This document shows positions 8,274 through 16,622 of a DNA stretch of 64,000 bases, piece by piece. The position numbers and the translations under genes are program-made. The first letter of the stretch is position 1. Each line of letters opens with the position of its first letter. This stretch comes from Lachnospiraceae bacterium (GTDB lineage: Bacteria; Bacillota; Clostridia; Lachnospirales; Lachnospiraceae). The notes under the pieces are model-generated. The model ran no database searches. It worked only from the letters and a program-made list of their open reading frames with translations, and was not told the DNA's origin. The stretch is taken from positions 62,001-126,000 of the forward strand of contig CAJTDN010000009.1 in assembly GCA_910574865.1 (NCBI GenBank). The letters run 5' to 3'.

Positions 8274-9659
8274 ATGGAGAAGATAGAACAAGTTTATGAC
8301 AATGTCAATACGTTTTCGTCACCTTCCGGATTGCGAATCACGGACATGAAAATATGTAAGGTCAATGTTCCGCCGTGGGGAAGCCATCTTGTGAAAATAG
8401 AGACAAACCAGGGCCTGGTTGGTTACGGGGAGATGCGGGACGGGGCGAGCCCTACGTACGTCAAGCTTTTGAAAAGCCGGATTCTTTCGGAAAACCCCTG
8501 CAACGTAGAACGCATTTTCCGAAAAATCGCCCAGTTTGGCGGGATGGCGAGACAGTCGGCCGGAGTTGCCGCGATTGAAATTGCCCTTTGGGATTTGGTG
8601 GGGAAGGCATATCAGATCCCGGTGTACCAGTTATTGGGCGGAAAACAGAGAGAACGGATTCGCTTGTACGCAGATACGCATATCGAGAGCGGGCGTTTTA
8701 CCGGAGATGTGATGGAGCCGGAGGCCGTGGGAAATATTCTGTTGGGACATATGAAATCTGGTTTTTGCGCCCTGAAGATTTTGAGCGTGGAGCTTTTGAT
8801 GTACCGGAAAGGAAATGTGTCCGGCGCGACGGACTGGTTGGAAGAATATTGGAACATGGAACGGCAGGCGAGGGAGGATGGAAGGAAGAGCAGCGTAGAA
8901 GAAAAGGCGGTAATCAATGGCAAATTGTATGACTATAATAATCTGGCCCATCCGTTTACGAATCTCCATGTCACGAATCAAGGGCTGGATTGTTTGGATG
9001 AGTATATAGGGAGAATCCGCAGAACGATCGGATATGAGATTCCGTTGGCCATTGACCATTTCGGCCATTTTCCTTTAATTGACATGGTAAAAATTGCAAA
9101 AAGATTGGAAAAATATAATCTTCTATGGTTGGAGGACATGCTTCCATGGTATTTGACGAACCAGTATAAAGATTTGGCAAAGAAAACAGAGGCGCCTCTG
9201 GCAACGGGTGAGGATATCTATTTGGCGGAGAATTTCGAACCATTATTAAAAACCGGGGCGCTTGCCATGGTGCATCCGGATCTTTTGACGGTAGGAGGAA
9301 TTCTGGAAACGAAAAAGTTGAGTTCGATGGCGGCGAAATATGGTGCATCCATGGCGATTCATATGTGTGAAAGTCCGGTTGCCTGTCTGGCAGGGGCACA
9401 TGCGGCCATTGCCAGCGAAAACTTTTTCGCCTTGGAATACGACGCGCTGGACATGCCGTGGTGGGAAGATTTGCTGGAGACTTCGGCATCGCCACTGGGA
9501 GCGGGCGGACATATCGTGTTGTCTGACTCGCCAGGGCTTGGAATTCAAAGTCTAAATGAAGAGGTAATCCGGGAACACGCGGATTTGGCAGGCGGTGAAC
9601 TTTGGATGTCCACGGATGACTGGAATTGTGAGACATCTCTGGATCGCGTCTGGAGCTAA
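8274..9659 (+). CDS. Mandelate racemase/muconate lactonizing enzyme family (acid-sugar dehydratase-like)
   Basis: A 461-residue enolase-superfamily enzyme, somewhat longer than the usual 370-420. The capping domain includes ALWDLVGKA; the barrel carries Asp in AIDHFGHF, Glu in WLEDML, Glu in TGEDIY and a general-base His in AIHMCESP. That arrangement is typical of the mandelate-racemase subgroup dehydratases for galactonate, glucarate and related acids. An insertion after the capping domain (about residues 180-230) explains the length. It likely abstracts the alpha proton of a sugar acid and eliminates water; the exact acid is unknown. Confidence 0.82.
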   Translation: MEKIEQVYDNVNTFSSPSGLRITDMKICKVNVPPWGSHLVKIETNQGLVGYGEMRDGASPTYVKLLKSRILSENPCNVERIFRKIAQFGGMARQSAGVAAIEIALWDLVGKAYQIPVYQLLGGKQRERIRLYADTHIESGRFTGDVMEPEAVGNILLGHMKSGFCALKILSVELLMYRKGNVSGATDWLEEYWNMERQAREDGRKSSVEEKAVINGKLYDYNNLAHPFTNLHVTNQGLDCLDEYIGRIRRTIGYEIPLAIDHFGHFPLIDMVKIAKRLEKYNLLWLEDMLPWYLTNQYKDLAKKTEAPLATGEDIYLAENFEPLLKTGALAMVHPDLLTVGGILETKKLSSMAAKYGASMAIHMCESPVACLAGAHAAIASENFFALEYDALDMPWWEDLLETSASPLGAGGHIVLSDSPGLGIQSLNEEVIREHADLAGGELWMSTDDWNCETSLDRVWS

Positions 9660-9755
9660 AAGTGGGAGGTGAATCAGAAGACTGGATTTGCAGACTGGAT
9701 TGTAGGACAACTGACAGATTACAGAAAGACTATAAAATAGCAAGGAGTTGAAATC

Positions 9756-10580
9756 ATGGGACACAACAAGGAACTGATTGAGGATTTGGAAAAAAAGGCA
9801 AAGCAACTGCGGCGGGATGTTGTAATCAGTATTGGCGTGGGCGTGGCGGGACACATCGGGGGTTCCAATTCCGCGGCCGACATCGTGACGGCGCTCTATT
9901 TTTATAAAATGAAGCATGACCCGAAGAACCCGCATATGGAAGACCGTGACCGTTTTCTTTTGAGCAAGGGGCATGTGGCGATTTTGCAGTATGCGGCTTT
10001 GGCGGAAGCGGGATATTTTCCGGTGGAGGATTTAAAGAAGACGAAAGACATCGGTTCTTATCTTCAAGGTCATCCGGATGTTATCAAGACCCCGGGAATT
10101 GAAGCGGGAACCGGCTCGCTAGGACAAGGGCTTTCCATCGGACTCGGCATGGCACTGGGACTTGAAACGAATAAAATTGACCGGAAGGTGTACGTGCTGT
10201 TAGGCGACGGGGAGCTTGCGGAGGGCCAGGTCTGGGAGGCCGCCATGGCGGCGGGAGCCTATAAGGCGGAGAACCTGGTGGCAATCGTAGATAAAAATAA
10301 TTTGCAGGCGCAGGGAAAGATTGTGGAACGTATGGATTCGAATCCGATTATCCCGAAGTGGGAAAGCTTCGGCTGGAGGGTAATTGAGTGTGACGGCCAT
10401 GACATGGAGGCAATTCTGACGGCGCTGGACGCGGCGGACGAAAAAACCGGAAAACCGACGGTCATCATCGCCAATACCGTAAAGGGCAAGGGAGTAAGCT
10501 TTGCGGAGAACGCCGTGGGATATCACAACGGGGCCTTGACGGAGGAAACCTACCGGCAGGCCTTGGAAGAACTGGAATAG
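9756..10580 (+). CDS. Transketolase, N-terminal subunit
   Basis: A 274-residue thiamine-diphosphate-binding half transketolase. It has SKGHVAILQY, TGSLGQGLSIG and the ThDP/metal motif GDGELAEGQ...NN. The second half is encoded separately 13 bases downstream, so the active enzyme is a two-subunit complex as in many anaerobic Firmicutes. It transfers two-carbon ketol units. In this cluster it is the only clear carbon-carbon bond cleaving enzyme. AAGGAG precedes the ATG. Confidence 0.9.
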   Translation: MGHNKELIEDLEKKAKQLRRDVVISIGVGVAGHIGGSNSAADIVTALYFYKMKHDPKNPHMEDRDRFLLSKGHVAILQYAALAEAGYFPVEDLKKTKDIGSYLQGHPDVIKTPGIEAGTGSLGQGLSIGLGMALGLETNKIDRKVYVLLGDGELAEGQVWEAAMAAGAYKAENLVAIVDKNNLQAQGKIVERMDSNPIIPKWESFGWRVIECDGHDMEAILTALDAADEKTGKPTVIIANTVKGKGVSFAENAVGYHNGALTEETYRQALEELE

Positions 10581-10593
10581 GAGGCTGATAAAT

Positions 10594-11520
10594 ATGAGTT
10601 ACACGAACCAGAGAGTTGCTTATGGAAACACGTTGGTGGAACTTGGCAGAGAAAACCCGGATATCGTGGTGCTGGATGCGGATTTGGGAGGTTCTACCAT
10701 GGGTAAAATGTTTGAGCAGGCATATCCCAAGCGTCATTATGAGATGGGAATCGCCGAGGCGAACATGACATCGGTGGCGGCGGGGCTTGCGCAGACCGGA
10801 AAGATTCCGTTTACCAATTCATTTGCCGTGTTCGCCGGGGGAAGGGCGTATGACCAGATCCGGCAGACAATCGCGATTGGCAAACTGAATGTTAAAATTT
10901 GCGGGTCATCGGCAGGCTTGTCTGATTTTGGCGACGGCGCGACCCACCAGTCGGTAGAGGACATGGCGATTATGAGGGCAATTCCGAACATGACGGTGCT
11001 TTGTCCGGCGGATGCCAATGAAACCGTGGAGGCGGTAAAGGCGATGGTGGAGATGGACGGCCCCTGTTATATCAGGCTAAACAGAAACGACTATCCGAAC
11101 GTGACAGAAGAGGGAAGAAAATTTCAAGTCGGGGAACCGACCCTGATGAAGGAAGGTACGGACGTCGCCGTGTTCGCGACGGGGTACATGGTAAACCTGG
11201 CCATGCGGGCGGCGGAAGAATTGGAGGGTGAGATTTCCGTGAAAGTGGTAAATGTCAGCACGATTAAGCCGATGAACACGGAGGCGATTCTCGAACTTGT
11301 GAAGGACTGCAAGGCGGTCGTCACGGCGGAGGAACACAGTGTTGTCGGCGGACTGGGGAGCGCGATTTCCGAAGTGCTGAGAAAAGAATGCAAGCCGATT
11401 GAATATGTGGGCGTGAATGACACGTTTGGTTGCAGCGCACATAATTATCAGGATGTATTGAACTATCATGGATTGACAAAAGAACATATCGTAGAGACGA
11501 TCAGGGAAATGAATCGATAA
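10594..11520 (+). CDS. Transketolase, C-terminal subunit
   Basis: A 308-residue pyrimidine-binding plus C-terminal transketolase half. Glu55 in MGIAEANM is the expected cofactor-activating residue. The protein aligns by eye with residues beyond about 300 of full-length transketolase and closes with the transketolase C domain (TAEEHSVVGGLG). Paired with the gene before it. A pathway-specific pair next to a reductase and isomerase suggests a dedicated sugar substrate rather than a general pentose phosphate role. Confidence 0.9.
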   Translation: MSYTNQRVAYGNTLVELGRENPDIVVLDADLGGSTMGKMFEQAYPKRHYEMGIAEANMTSVAAGLAQTGKIPFTNSFAVFAGGRAYDQIRQTIAIGKLNVKICGSSAGLSDFGDGATHQSVEDMAIMRAIPNMTVLCPADANETVEAVKAMVEMDGPCYIRLNRNDYPNVTEEGRKFQVGEPTLMKEGTDVAVFATGYMVNLAMRAAEELEGEISVKVVNVSTIKPMNTEAILELVKDCKAVVTAEEHSVVGGLGSAISEVLRKECKPIEYVGVNDTFGCSAHNYQDVLNYHGLTKEHIVETIREMNR

Positions 11521-11572
11521 AGGCGTGTATGACAGAGAGCCGGAGAAATAAAACATCAGGAGGAAATGAACA

Positions 11573-12466
11573 ATGAAACTAGGATTTATCGGGCTTGGCA
11601 TTATGGGAAAGCCGATGGTAAAGAATTTATTAAAAGCAGGATATGAAGTCGTGGTTTATGATATTATAAAGGAAAACGTGGACTTGATGGTGGAGGCGGG
11701 TGCCGCTGCCGTGGGTTCCGCCAAGGAAGTGGCGAAGGACTGTAAAACGATTATCACCATGCTTCCCAACTCCCCGCATGTGAAAGCGGTGGTCATGGGA
11801 GAGAACGGGGTATTGGAGGGGGCGCAAGAGGGAAGCGTCCTGATTGACATGAGTTCGATTGCCCCGCTCGCGTCAAAAGAAATCAGTGAGGCGTGTGCGA
11901 AAAAAGGGGTAAAAATGATAGACGCGCCGGTATCCGGAGGGGAACCCAAGGCGATTGACGGTTCGCTGTCCATCATGGTGGGCGGCCCGGAAGAAGTGTT
12001 CCATGAGGTGTACGACATTTTAATGGTCATGGGCGGAAGTGCCGTACATTGCGGGGCGATTGGCGCGGGAAATACGACGAAGCTGGCCAACCAGGTAATC
12101 GTGGCCTTGAATATCGCCGCGGTTTCCGAGGCGTTCATGCTGAGTACCAAGGCGGGGGTAGACCCGAACAAGGTATTTGCGGCCATCAAGGGAGGGCTGG
12201 CAGGTTCCACGGTCATGAACGCGAAGGTTCCGATGATTACCGCCGGGAACTTCAAGCCAGGGTTTAAAATCGACCTTCATATCAAGGATCTGAACAATGC
12301 GTTGGAAACCGGACACGGCGTGGGCGCGCCCCTGCCGCTGACCGCAGGCGTGATGGAAATCTTACAAAATCTCCACATGGACGGGTGTGGGCAGGATGAC
12401 CACAGCGCGATTGCCAAGTATTATGAAAAACTGGCAGGATGCCAGATTCGCTGCGAGGAGGAATAG
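11573..12466 (+). CDS. garR: 2-hydroxy-3-oxopropionate (tartronate semialdehyde) reductase
   Basis: A 297-residue beta-hydroxyacid dehydrogenase. It has GFIGLGIMGKPM at the N-terminus, the substrate loop DAPVSGGEPKAIDGSL, the catalytic Lys in NTTKLANQ, and a run close to GarR of enteric bacteria through NFKPGFKIDLHIKDL. GarR reduces tartronate semialdehyde with NAD(P)H to D-glycerate at the end of glucarate/galactarate pathways. The related sulfolactaldehyde and hydroxyisobutyrate reductases are alternatives, but the signatures favour GarR. No matching aldolase (GarL) or glycerate kinase is in the cluster. Confidence 0.87.
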   Translation: MKLGFIGLGIMGKPMVKNLLKAGYEVVVYDIIKENVDLMVEAGAAAVGSAKEVAKDCKTIITMLPNSPHVKAVVMGENGVLEGAQEGSVLIDMSSIAPLASKEISEACAKKGVKMIDAPVSGGEPKAIDGSLSIMVGGPEEVFHEVYDILMVMGGSAVHCGAIGAGNTTKLANQVIVALNIAAVSEAFMLSTKAGVDPNKVFAAIKGGLAGSTVMNAKVPMITAGNFKPGFKIDLHIKDLNNALETGHGVGAPLPLTAGVMEILQNLHMDGCGQDDHSAIAKYYEKLAGCQIRCEEE

Positions 12467-12469
12467 ACA

Positions 12470-13279
12470 ATGTCAGTGGCCGAGAATTTGCAAAAGATGT
12501 TCTCATTGGAAGAAAAGGTGGTCTTATTTACGGGTGCCGCCGGCGGCATCGGGAGTGCGATTGCGGCCGGAATGGCGGAGGCCGGTGGGAAAATTGCCCT
12601 ATGCGACATCAACAAAGAGCAGTTGGAAAAGGTGCGTCTGGAAATTGAAGCCGCTGGCGGGGACGCCTCCTGCCACGTGATGAATGTCATGGACAAGGGG
12701 AGTATCTCCGGATGCGTAAAGGAAATCGGGGAAAAATACGGCCATATCGACGTGTTGGTAAATTGTGCCGGAATCAATAAACGGGAAGGCTTTATGGATG
12801 TTACGGAAGAAACATATGACCGTATCATGGCAATCAATTTGAAAGGGGTCTTTTTGGTTACACAAGCGGTCGCGCCATATATGAAGGAGCAAAATGGCGG
12901 CAGCATCATTAATATTGGTTCCCACAACACGGGAAGTATTCTGGGAGGATGTTCCGTGTACGGGGCGACGAAATGTGGGATATTGTCCTTTACGAGGTCG
13001 ATGGCGGTGGAGTGGGCAAAATATAATGTCCGTGCAAACTGCGTGAGTCCGGGGCACATTCAGACGGCGCTCACGGTTCCGACCTGGGAGCACCCGGTCC
13101 GTTCACAATATCTGCTGGATCGAATCGCGTTAAATAGGCCGGGATACCCGAAAGATATTGTAGGCATCTGCATTTTGCTGGCGTCAGACGCGTCGGCATA
13201 CATTTCAGGAACGGAAATCCGGGTGGATGGTGGCTGCATCGCGGGCGGCCAGCCGTGGCCATATGATACGGAGTTTTGA
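12470..13279 (+). CDS. SDR family oxidoreductase (gluconate 5-dehydrogenase-like)
   Basis: A 269-residue classical SDR with TGAAGGIG, NCAGINKR, an active-site Ser in NIGSHNTG and YGATK, then the SPGHIQT cofactor loop and a typical DGG C-terminus. It starts three bases after garR. Close types reduce 5-keto-gluconate or 2-deoxy-3-keto-gluconate, so a keto-acid sugar reductase is a reasonable reading. Within the operon it would interconvert hydroxy and keto forms of the substrate acid. Confidence 0.85.
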   Translation: MSVAENLQKMFSLEEKVVLFTGAAGGIGSAIAAGMAEAGGKIALCDINKEQLEKVRLEIEAAGGDASCHVMNVMDKGSISGCVKEIGEKYGHIDVLVNCAGINKREGFMDVTEETYDRIMAINLKGVFLVTQAVAPYMKEQNGGSIINIGSHNTGSILGGCSVYGATKCGILSFTRSMAVEWAKYNVRANCVSPGHIQTALTVPTWEHPVRSQYLLDRIALNRPGYPKDIVGICILLASDASAYISGTEIRVDGGCIAGGQPWPYDTEF

Positions 13280-13284
13280 CCGAA

Positions 13285-13395
13285 AGCGACTTAATGAAAG
13301 CGAGCCGTAAGCGAAGCTTGAATTTAGTGCGAGGTCGTTCTTTGGGATTGGCGAGACCGAAGGTCGAGCTTAGCGAAAAGAACTTCCTTATGGAT
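13285..13395. repeat. Structured intercistronic element
   Basis: Holds a GTTCTTT...AAAAGAAC outer stem around GACC-GAA-GGTC, with short GAAGC/GAGC motifs. Its CGAAGG loop resembles the hairpin in the 101-bp repeats. It lies between two operon genes and ends before a ribosome site, so it may be an RNA processing or stability element. Family membership is inference. Confidence 0.5.
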
Positions 13396-13415
13396 ATAAT
13401 CAGGAGGACAAATTT

Positions 13416-14252
13416 TTGAGATTAGGAATTTCAACAAACCTCGGGAAAACGGACGCGGCGGAATGGGCAAAGGCAATTCGTGAGGCGGGATGCGGCAGTG
13501 TCGTATTCCCGCTGGATTATACGGCGCCCGAGGAAAAAATACAATCCTTTGTCAAAGCGGCAAGAGGGCAGGACCTGGTGATTGCCGAGGTCGGGGCATG
13601 GTGTAATCCCATCGCCCAGAATCCGACGGAGCGGGACGCCGCCCTCAAAAGGACGAAGGAGCAGCTTCGGCTGGCGGATAAAATCGGTGCGAATTGCTGT
13701 GCCAACGTGGCCGGTTCCGCCGGGGAAAAATGGGCAGGGGCGTATCGGGAGAATTTTACGAAGGAAACATGGGATTTGACCGTAAAAACGATACAAGAGA
13801 TTATAGACGATGTGAGGCCGCAAAACACTTATTATACCATAGAACCCATGCCTTATATGTATCCGATGGACGTAAATCAGTATTTACACCTGATGGAGGA
13901 CGTGAATCGGGAGCGGTTCGCGGTGCACATGGATTTTTTTAACTGGCTGAATACGCCGGATAAATATTTTCATCATGAAGAATACATGGAGGAATGCTTT
14001 GAGAAGTTGGGGCCATGGATTAAAAGCTGTCACCTGAAAGACGTCCTGTTACTGCAAGAGCTGACTTGCATGCTAAAAGAAGTGCCGTGCTGCCTGGGAG
14101 GAATCAATCTGGAGAAATATATTTTACTGGCAGAACGGTATAATCCGGAAATGCCGATGATTATGGAGCACCTGAAATCGCAGGAGGAGTATCTGGACGG
14201 CATCGCGCGTGTAAAGGAGCGGCTGAAAGGGAGCAAAGTTACTTTTATATAA
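13416..14252 (+). CDS. Sugar phosphate isomerase/epimerase-like TIM-barrel protein
   Basis: A 278-residue xylose-isomerase-like (AP endonuclease family 2) barrel. The start is TTG, seven bases after AGGAGGA. Metal-site acidic and histidine positions are seen in TIEPMP, HMDFFNW, SCHLKD and IMEHL. Members include hydroxypyruvate isomerase, tagatose/psicose epimerases and keto-sugar lyases. Beside GarR, a hydroxypyruvate/tartronate-semialdehyde isomerase role is attractive, but the sequence alone does not settle it. Confidence 0.78.
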   Translation: MRLGISTNLGKTDAAEWAKAIREAGCGSVVFPLDYTAPEEKIQSFVKAARGQDLVIAEVGAWCNPIAQNPTERDAALKRTKEQLRLADKIGANCCANVAGSAGEKWAGAYRENFTKETWDLTVKTIQEIIDDVRPQNTYYTIEPMPYMYPMDVNQYLHLMEDVNRERFAVHMDFFNWLNTPDKYFHHEEYMEECFEKLGPWIKSCHLKDVLLLQELTCMLKEVPCCLGGINLEKYILLAERYNPEMPMIMEHLKSQEEYLDGIARVKERLKGSKVTFI

Positions 14253-14257
14253 TGACG

Positions 14258-14290
14258 CTGGCGTCGGTGTGTTTTATGCACCGGCGTCAG
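14258..14290 (+). terminator. Intercistronic hairpin before GH3 gene
   Basis: CTGGCGTCGGTG can pair with CACCGGCGTCAG around a GTTTTAT loop. No strong T-tract follows, so it may be an attenuator or processing site rather than a full terminator. Confidence 0.4.
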
Positions 14291-14333
14291 GCCTTTATGG
14301 AATATGAACGGGTTTCGTGGAATGGAGGAAGTA

Positions 14334-16436
14334 ATGGATTTTGAAAAAGAAGCAAAAGAACTGGTAGGAAAAATGACGTTGGAAGAAAAAGCGTTATTAC
14401 TCCGTTTTGATTCCCCGCCGGTTGAACGTTTGAAAATCCCCAGGTACCACTGGTGGAACGAGGCGCTGCACGGGGTCGCGAGGGCGGGATGTGCGACGAT
14501 GTTTCCACAGGCGATTGCCATGGCCGCGATGTTTGACGAAGAGGGGATGAGAAAGATTGGCGACATCATCTCGACGGAGGCCCGGGCAAAATATAATGCG
14601 AGCGTCGCGTTAGGGGATAGGGATATTTACAAGGGATTGACGCTCTGGTCGCCCAATATCAATATTTTCCGTGACCCCAGGTGGGGACGGGGCCATGAAA
14701 CTTATGGGGAAGATCCATATCTTACGAGCAGGCTGGGCGTTTCGTTTATCAAAGGAATCCAGGGTGATGGAAAGTATTTGAAAGCGGCGGCATGTGCCAA
14801 GCATTTCGCGGTGCACAGCGGGCCGGAGGAATTGCGGCACGAGTTTGACGCGGAGGTATCGGAGAAAGATTTGTGGGAAACTTATTTGCCCGCATTTGAA
14901 GCATGCGTGACAGAGGCGAACGTGGAGGGCGTGATGGGGGCTTATAACCGCGTGAACGGGGAGGCATGCTGCGCCAGCAAGACGTTAATGCAAGACATCT
15001 TGCGGGGGAAATGGGGATTTGACGGGTATTACACGTCCGACTGCTGGGCAATCAAGGATCTCCATGAAAATCACGGAATCACGAATACGGCTACGGAGTC
15101 GGCGGCGCTGGCTTTGAAAGCGGGATGCGACATCAATTGCGGGAATATTTACCTCAGGATATTACAAGCGTGTCAGGAAGGCCTGGTGACGGAGGAGGAC
15201 ATTACCGCCTCGGCGGAGCATGTGATGCGAACGAGGCTTCGGTTGGGGTTATTTGCGGAAGACTGTGAGTATGACGAGATTCCCTATGACGTGGTGGCTT
15301 GCAAGGAACACCGGCGCGCGGCGGTCGAGGCGGCGGAAAAGGGAGTGGTCCTTTTAAAGAATGACGGCATTCTGCCGTTTGACAAGAAACGGAAGGCGCT
15401 TGCCGTCATCGGACCGAACGCGGACAGCAGGTGGCCTCTGATTGCCAATTATCACGGAACCGCGCCGCGATATGTCACCGTGCTGGAAGGAATCGAAGAA
15501 CTGGTGGGAGATTGCGTCCGCATTTATTATTCAGAAGGATGCCATACCGTAAAAGACCGTGTTGAAAAACTGGCGCTTCCCGATGACCGCCTGTCCGAGG
15601 CGGTGACGGTTGCGAAGCTGGCGGGTGCGGCGGTGGTCTGTGTGGGACTGGATGAACGCTATGAAGGGGAGCAGCAGGATATCGGAAATCGTTTCGATGA
15701 AAAAGGGAGCGTCGCGGACAAGGAAACCACGAAGCTTCCGAACAGCCAGACACGCCTGTTACAAGCGTTGATTGAAACCGGCGTGGAATTGGTAATCGTC
15801 AATATGACGGGAAGCGCCGTGGATTTGAAATGGCTGGATGACACGGAGAACGTAAAAGCCATTCTGCAAGGCTGGTATCCGGGCGCGGAGGGCGGAACGG
15901 CAATCGCCAGGGTCTTGTTCGGGGACGTGAACCCGTCCGGAAAGCTTCCCGTCACGTTTTATAAGGATGCGGAAGGACTCCCGTCAATCACGGATTATGC
16001 CATGAAGAACCGTACCTATCGATATATGACGTGTGAACCCTTATATCCGTTTGGATATGGCTTGAGCTATACGCGTTATGCGTATTCCGATGCGGAAATC
16101 GTGAACCAGGGGACGTGGACGGTCGCGGTTTCCGTCACGAATACGGGAGACATGGAGGGTGAGGAAATCGTGGAGGTGTATATCAAGTGCCTGGACTCTC
16201 CGAACGCCGTCTTGAACCATAGCTTGTGCGCGTTCAAAAGAGTCCGTTTGAAACCGGGCGAGACAAAACGGGTGGGGCTTCCTGTCAGGGAAAAGGCGTT
16301 CATGGTCGTGGATGGAAACGGGGAGTATAAAATGGAAGGAAGACACTTTGAAATCTATGTGGGAGGCAGCCAGCCGGATAGGAAAAGCCGTGAGTTGTCA
16401 GGGCAAGGGCCGGTAACGCTTCATTTGAAGCTTTGA
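14334..16436 (+). CDS. GH3 glycoside hydrolase (beta-xylosidase/beta-glucosidase type)
   Basis: A 700-residue GH3 enzyme. The ATG at 14334 follows GGAGGAA. It has the N-terminal barrel (YHWWNEALHGVAR, typical of the xylosidase/arabinosidase branch), the nucleophile Asp in YYTSDCW, the alpha/beta sandwich domain (WYPGAEGGTA, FGDVNPSGKLP) and a C-terminal fibronectin III-like domain (PFGYGLSYT). There is no signal peptide, so it acts in the cytoplasm on an imported glycoside. It probably frees the sugar or acid that the upstream enzymes consume. Last gene of the cluster. Confidence 0.88.
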   Translation: MDFEKEAKELVGKMTLEEKALLLRFDSPPVERLKIPRYHWWNEALHGVARAGCATMFPQAIAMAAMFDEEGMRKIGDIISTEARAKYNASVALGDRDIYKGLTLWSPNINIFRDPRWGRGHETYGEDPYLTSRLGVSFIKGIQGDGKYLKAAACAKHFAVHSGPEELRHEFDAEVSEKDLWETYLPAFEACVTEANVEGVMGAYNRVNGEACCASKTLMQDILRGKWGFDGYYTSDCWAIKDLHENHGITNTATESAALALKAGCDINCGNIYLRILQACQEGLVTEEDITASAEHVMRTRLRLGLFAEDCEYDEIPYDVVACKEHRRAAVEAAEKGVVLLKNDGILPFDKKRKALAVIGPNADSRWPLIANYHGTAPRYVTVLEGIEELVGDCVRIYYSEGCHTVKDRVEKLALPDDRLSEAVTVAKLAGAAVVCVGLDERYEGEQQDIGNRFDEKGSVADKETTKLPNSQTRLLQALIETGVELVIVNMTGSAVDLKWLDDTENVKAILQGWYPGAEGGTAIARVLFGDVNPSGKLPVTFYKDAEGLPSITDYAMKNRTYRYMTCEPLYPFGYGLSYTRYAYSDAEIVNQGTWTVAVSVTNTGDMEGEEIVEVYIKCLDSPNAVLNHSLCAFKRVRLKPGETKRVGLPVREKAFMVVDGNGEYKMEGRHFEIYVGGSQPDRKSRELSGQGPVTLHLKL

Positions 16437-16444
16437 AATGCTGA

Positions 16445-16477
16445 GAAAAAGCTGGTTGGTGGCAACCGGCTTTTTGT
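16445..16477 (+). terminator. Terminator of the catabolic operon
   Basis: AAAAAGCTGGTTG and GCAACCGGCTTTTT form a short-loop stem with flanking A and T runs just after the GH3 stop. Confidence 0.85.
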
Positions 16478-16517
16478 GAATACGACATCAGGCATCAAGT
16501 CTTTAAATAAGAACAAA

Positions 16518-16616
16518 GGGGCTGTCGGGTAACGCAGAAAACCTACAATATATGGTGGCAAATCCAGATGCGCCACGGCATATATTGTAGGCCTGCAGTC
16601 ATTACCCGGCAGCCCC
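16518..16616. repeat. Nested ~100-bp inverted repeat between convergent genes
   Basis: Outer arms GGGGCTGTCGGGTAA/TTACCCGGCAGCCCC differ at one base, middle arms CCTACAATATATG/CATATATTGTAGG are perfect, and an inner GTGGC/GCCAC closes the loop. It sits six bases from the stop of the minus-strand hydrolase. It could be a bidirectional terminator or a small mobile (MITE-like) hairpin. Confidence 0.7.
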
Positions 16617-16622
16617 TAAATC

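Noticed and set aside
9756-12466. Sulfoquinovose transketolase pathway
   Set aside because: The split transketolase and reductase fit superficially, but the reductase has GarR signatures, the glycosidase is GH3 not GH31, and no sulfo-sugar isomerase or sulfonate exporter is present.
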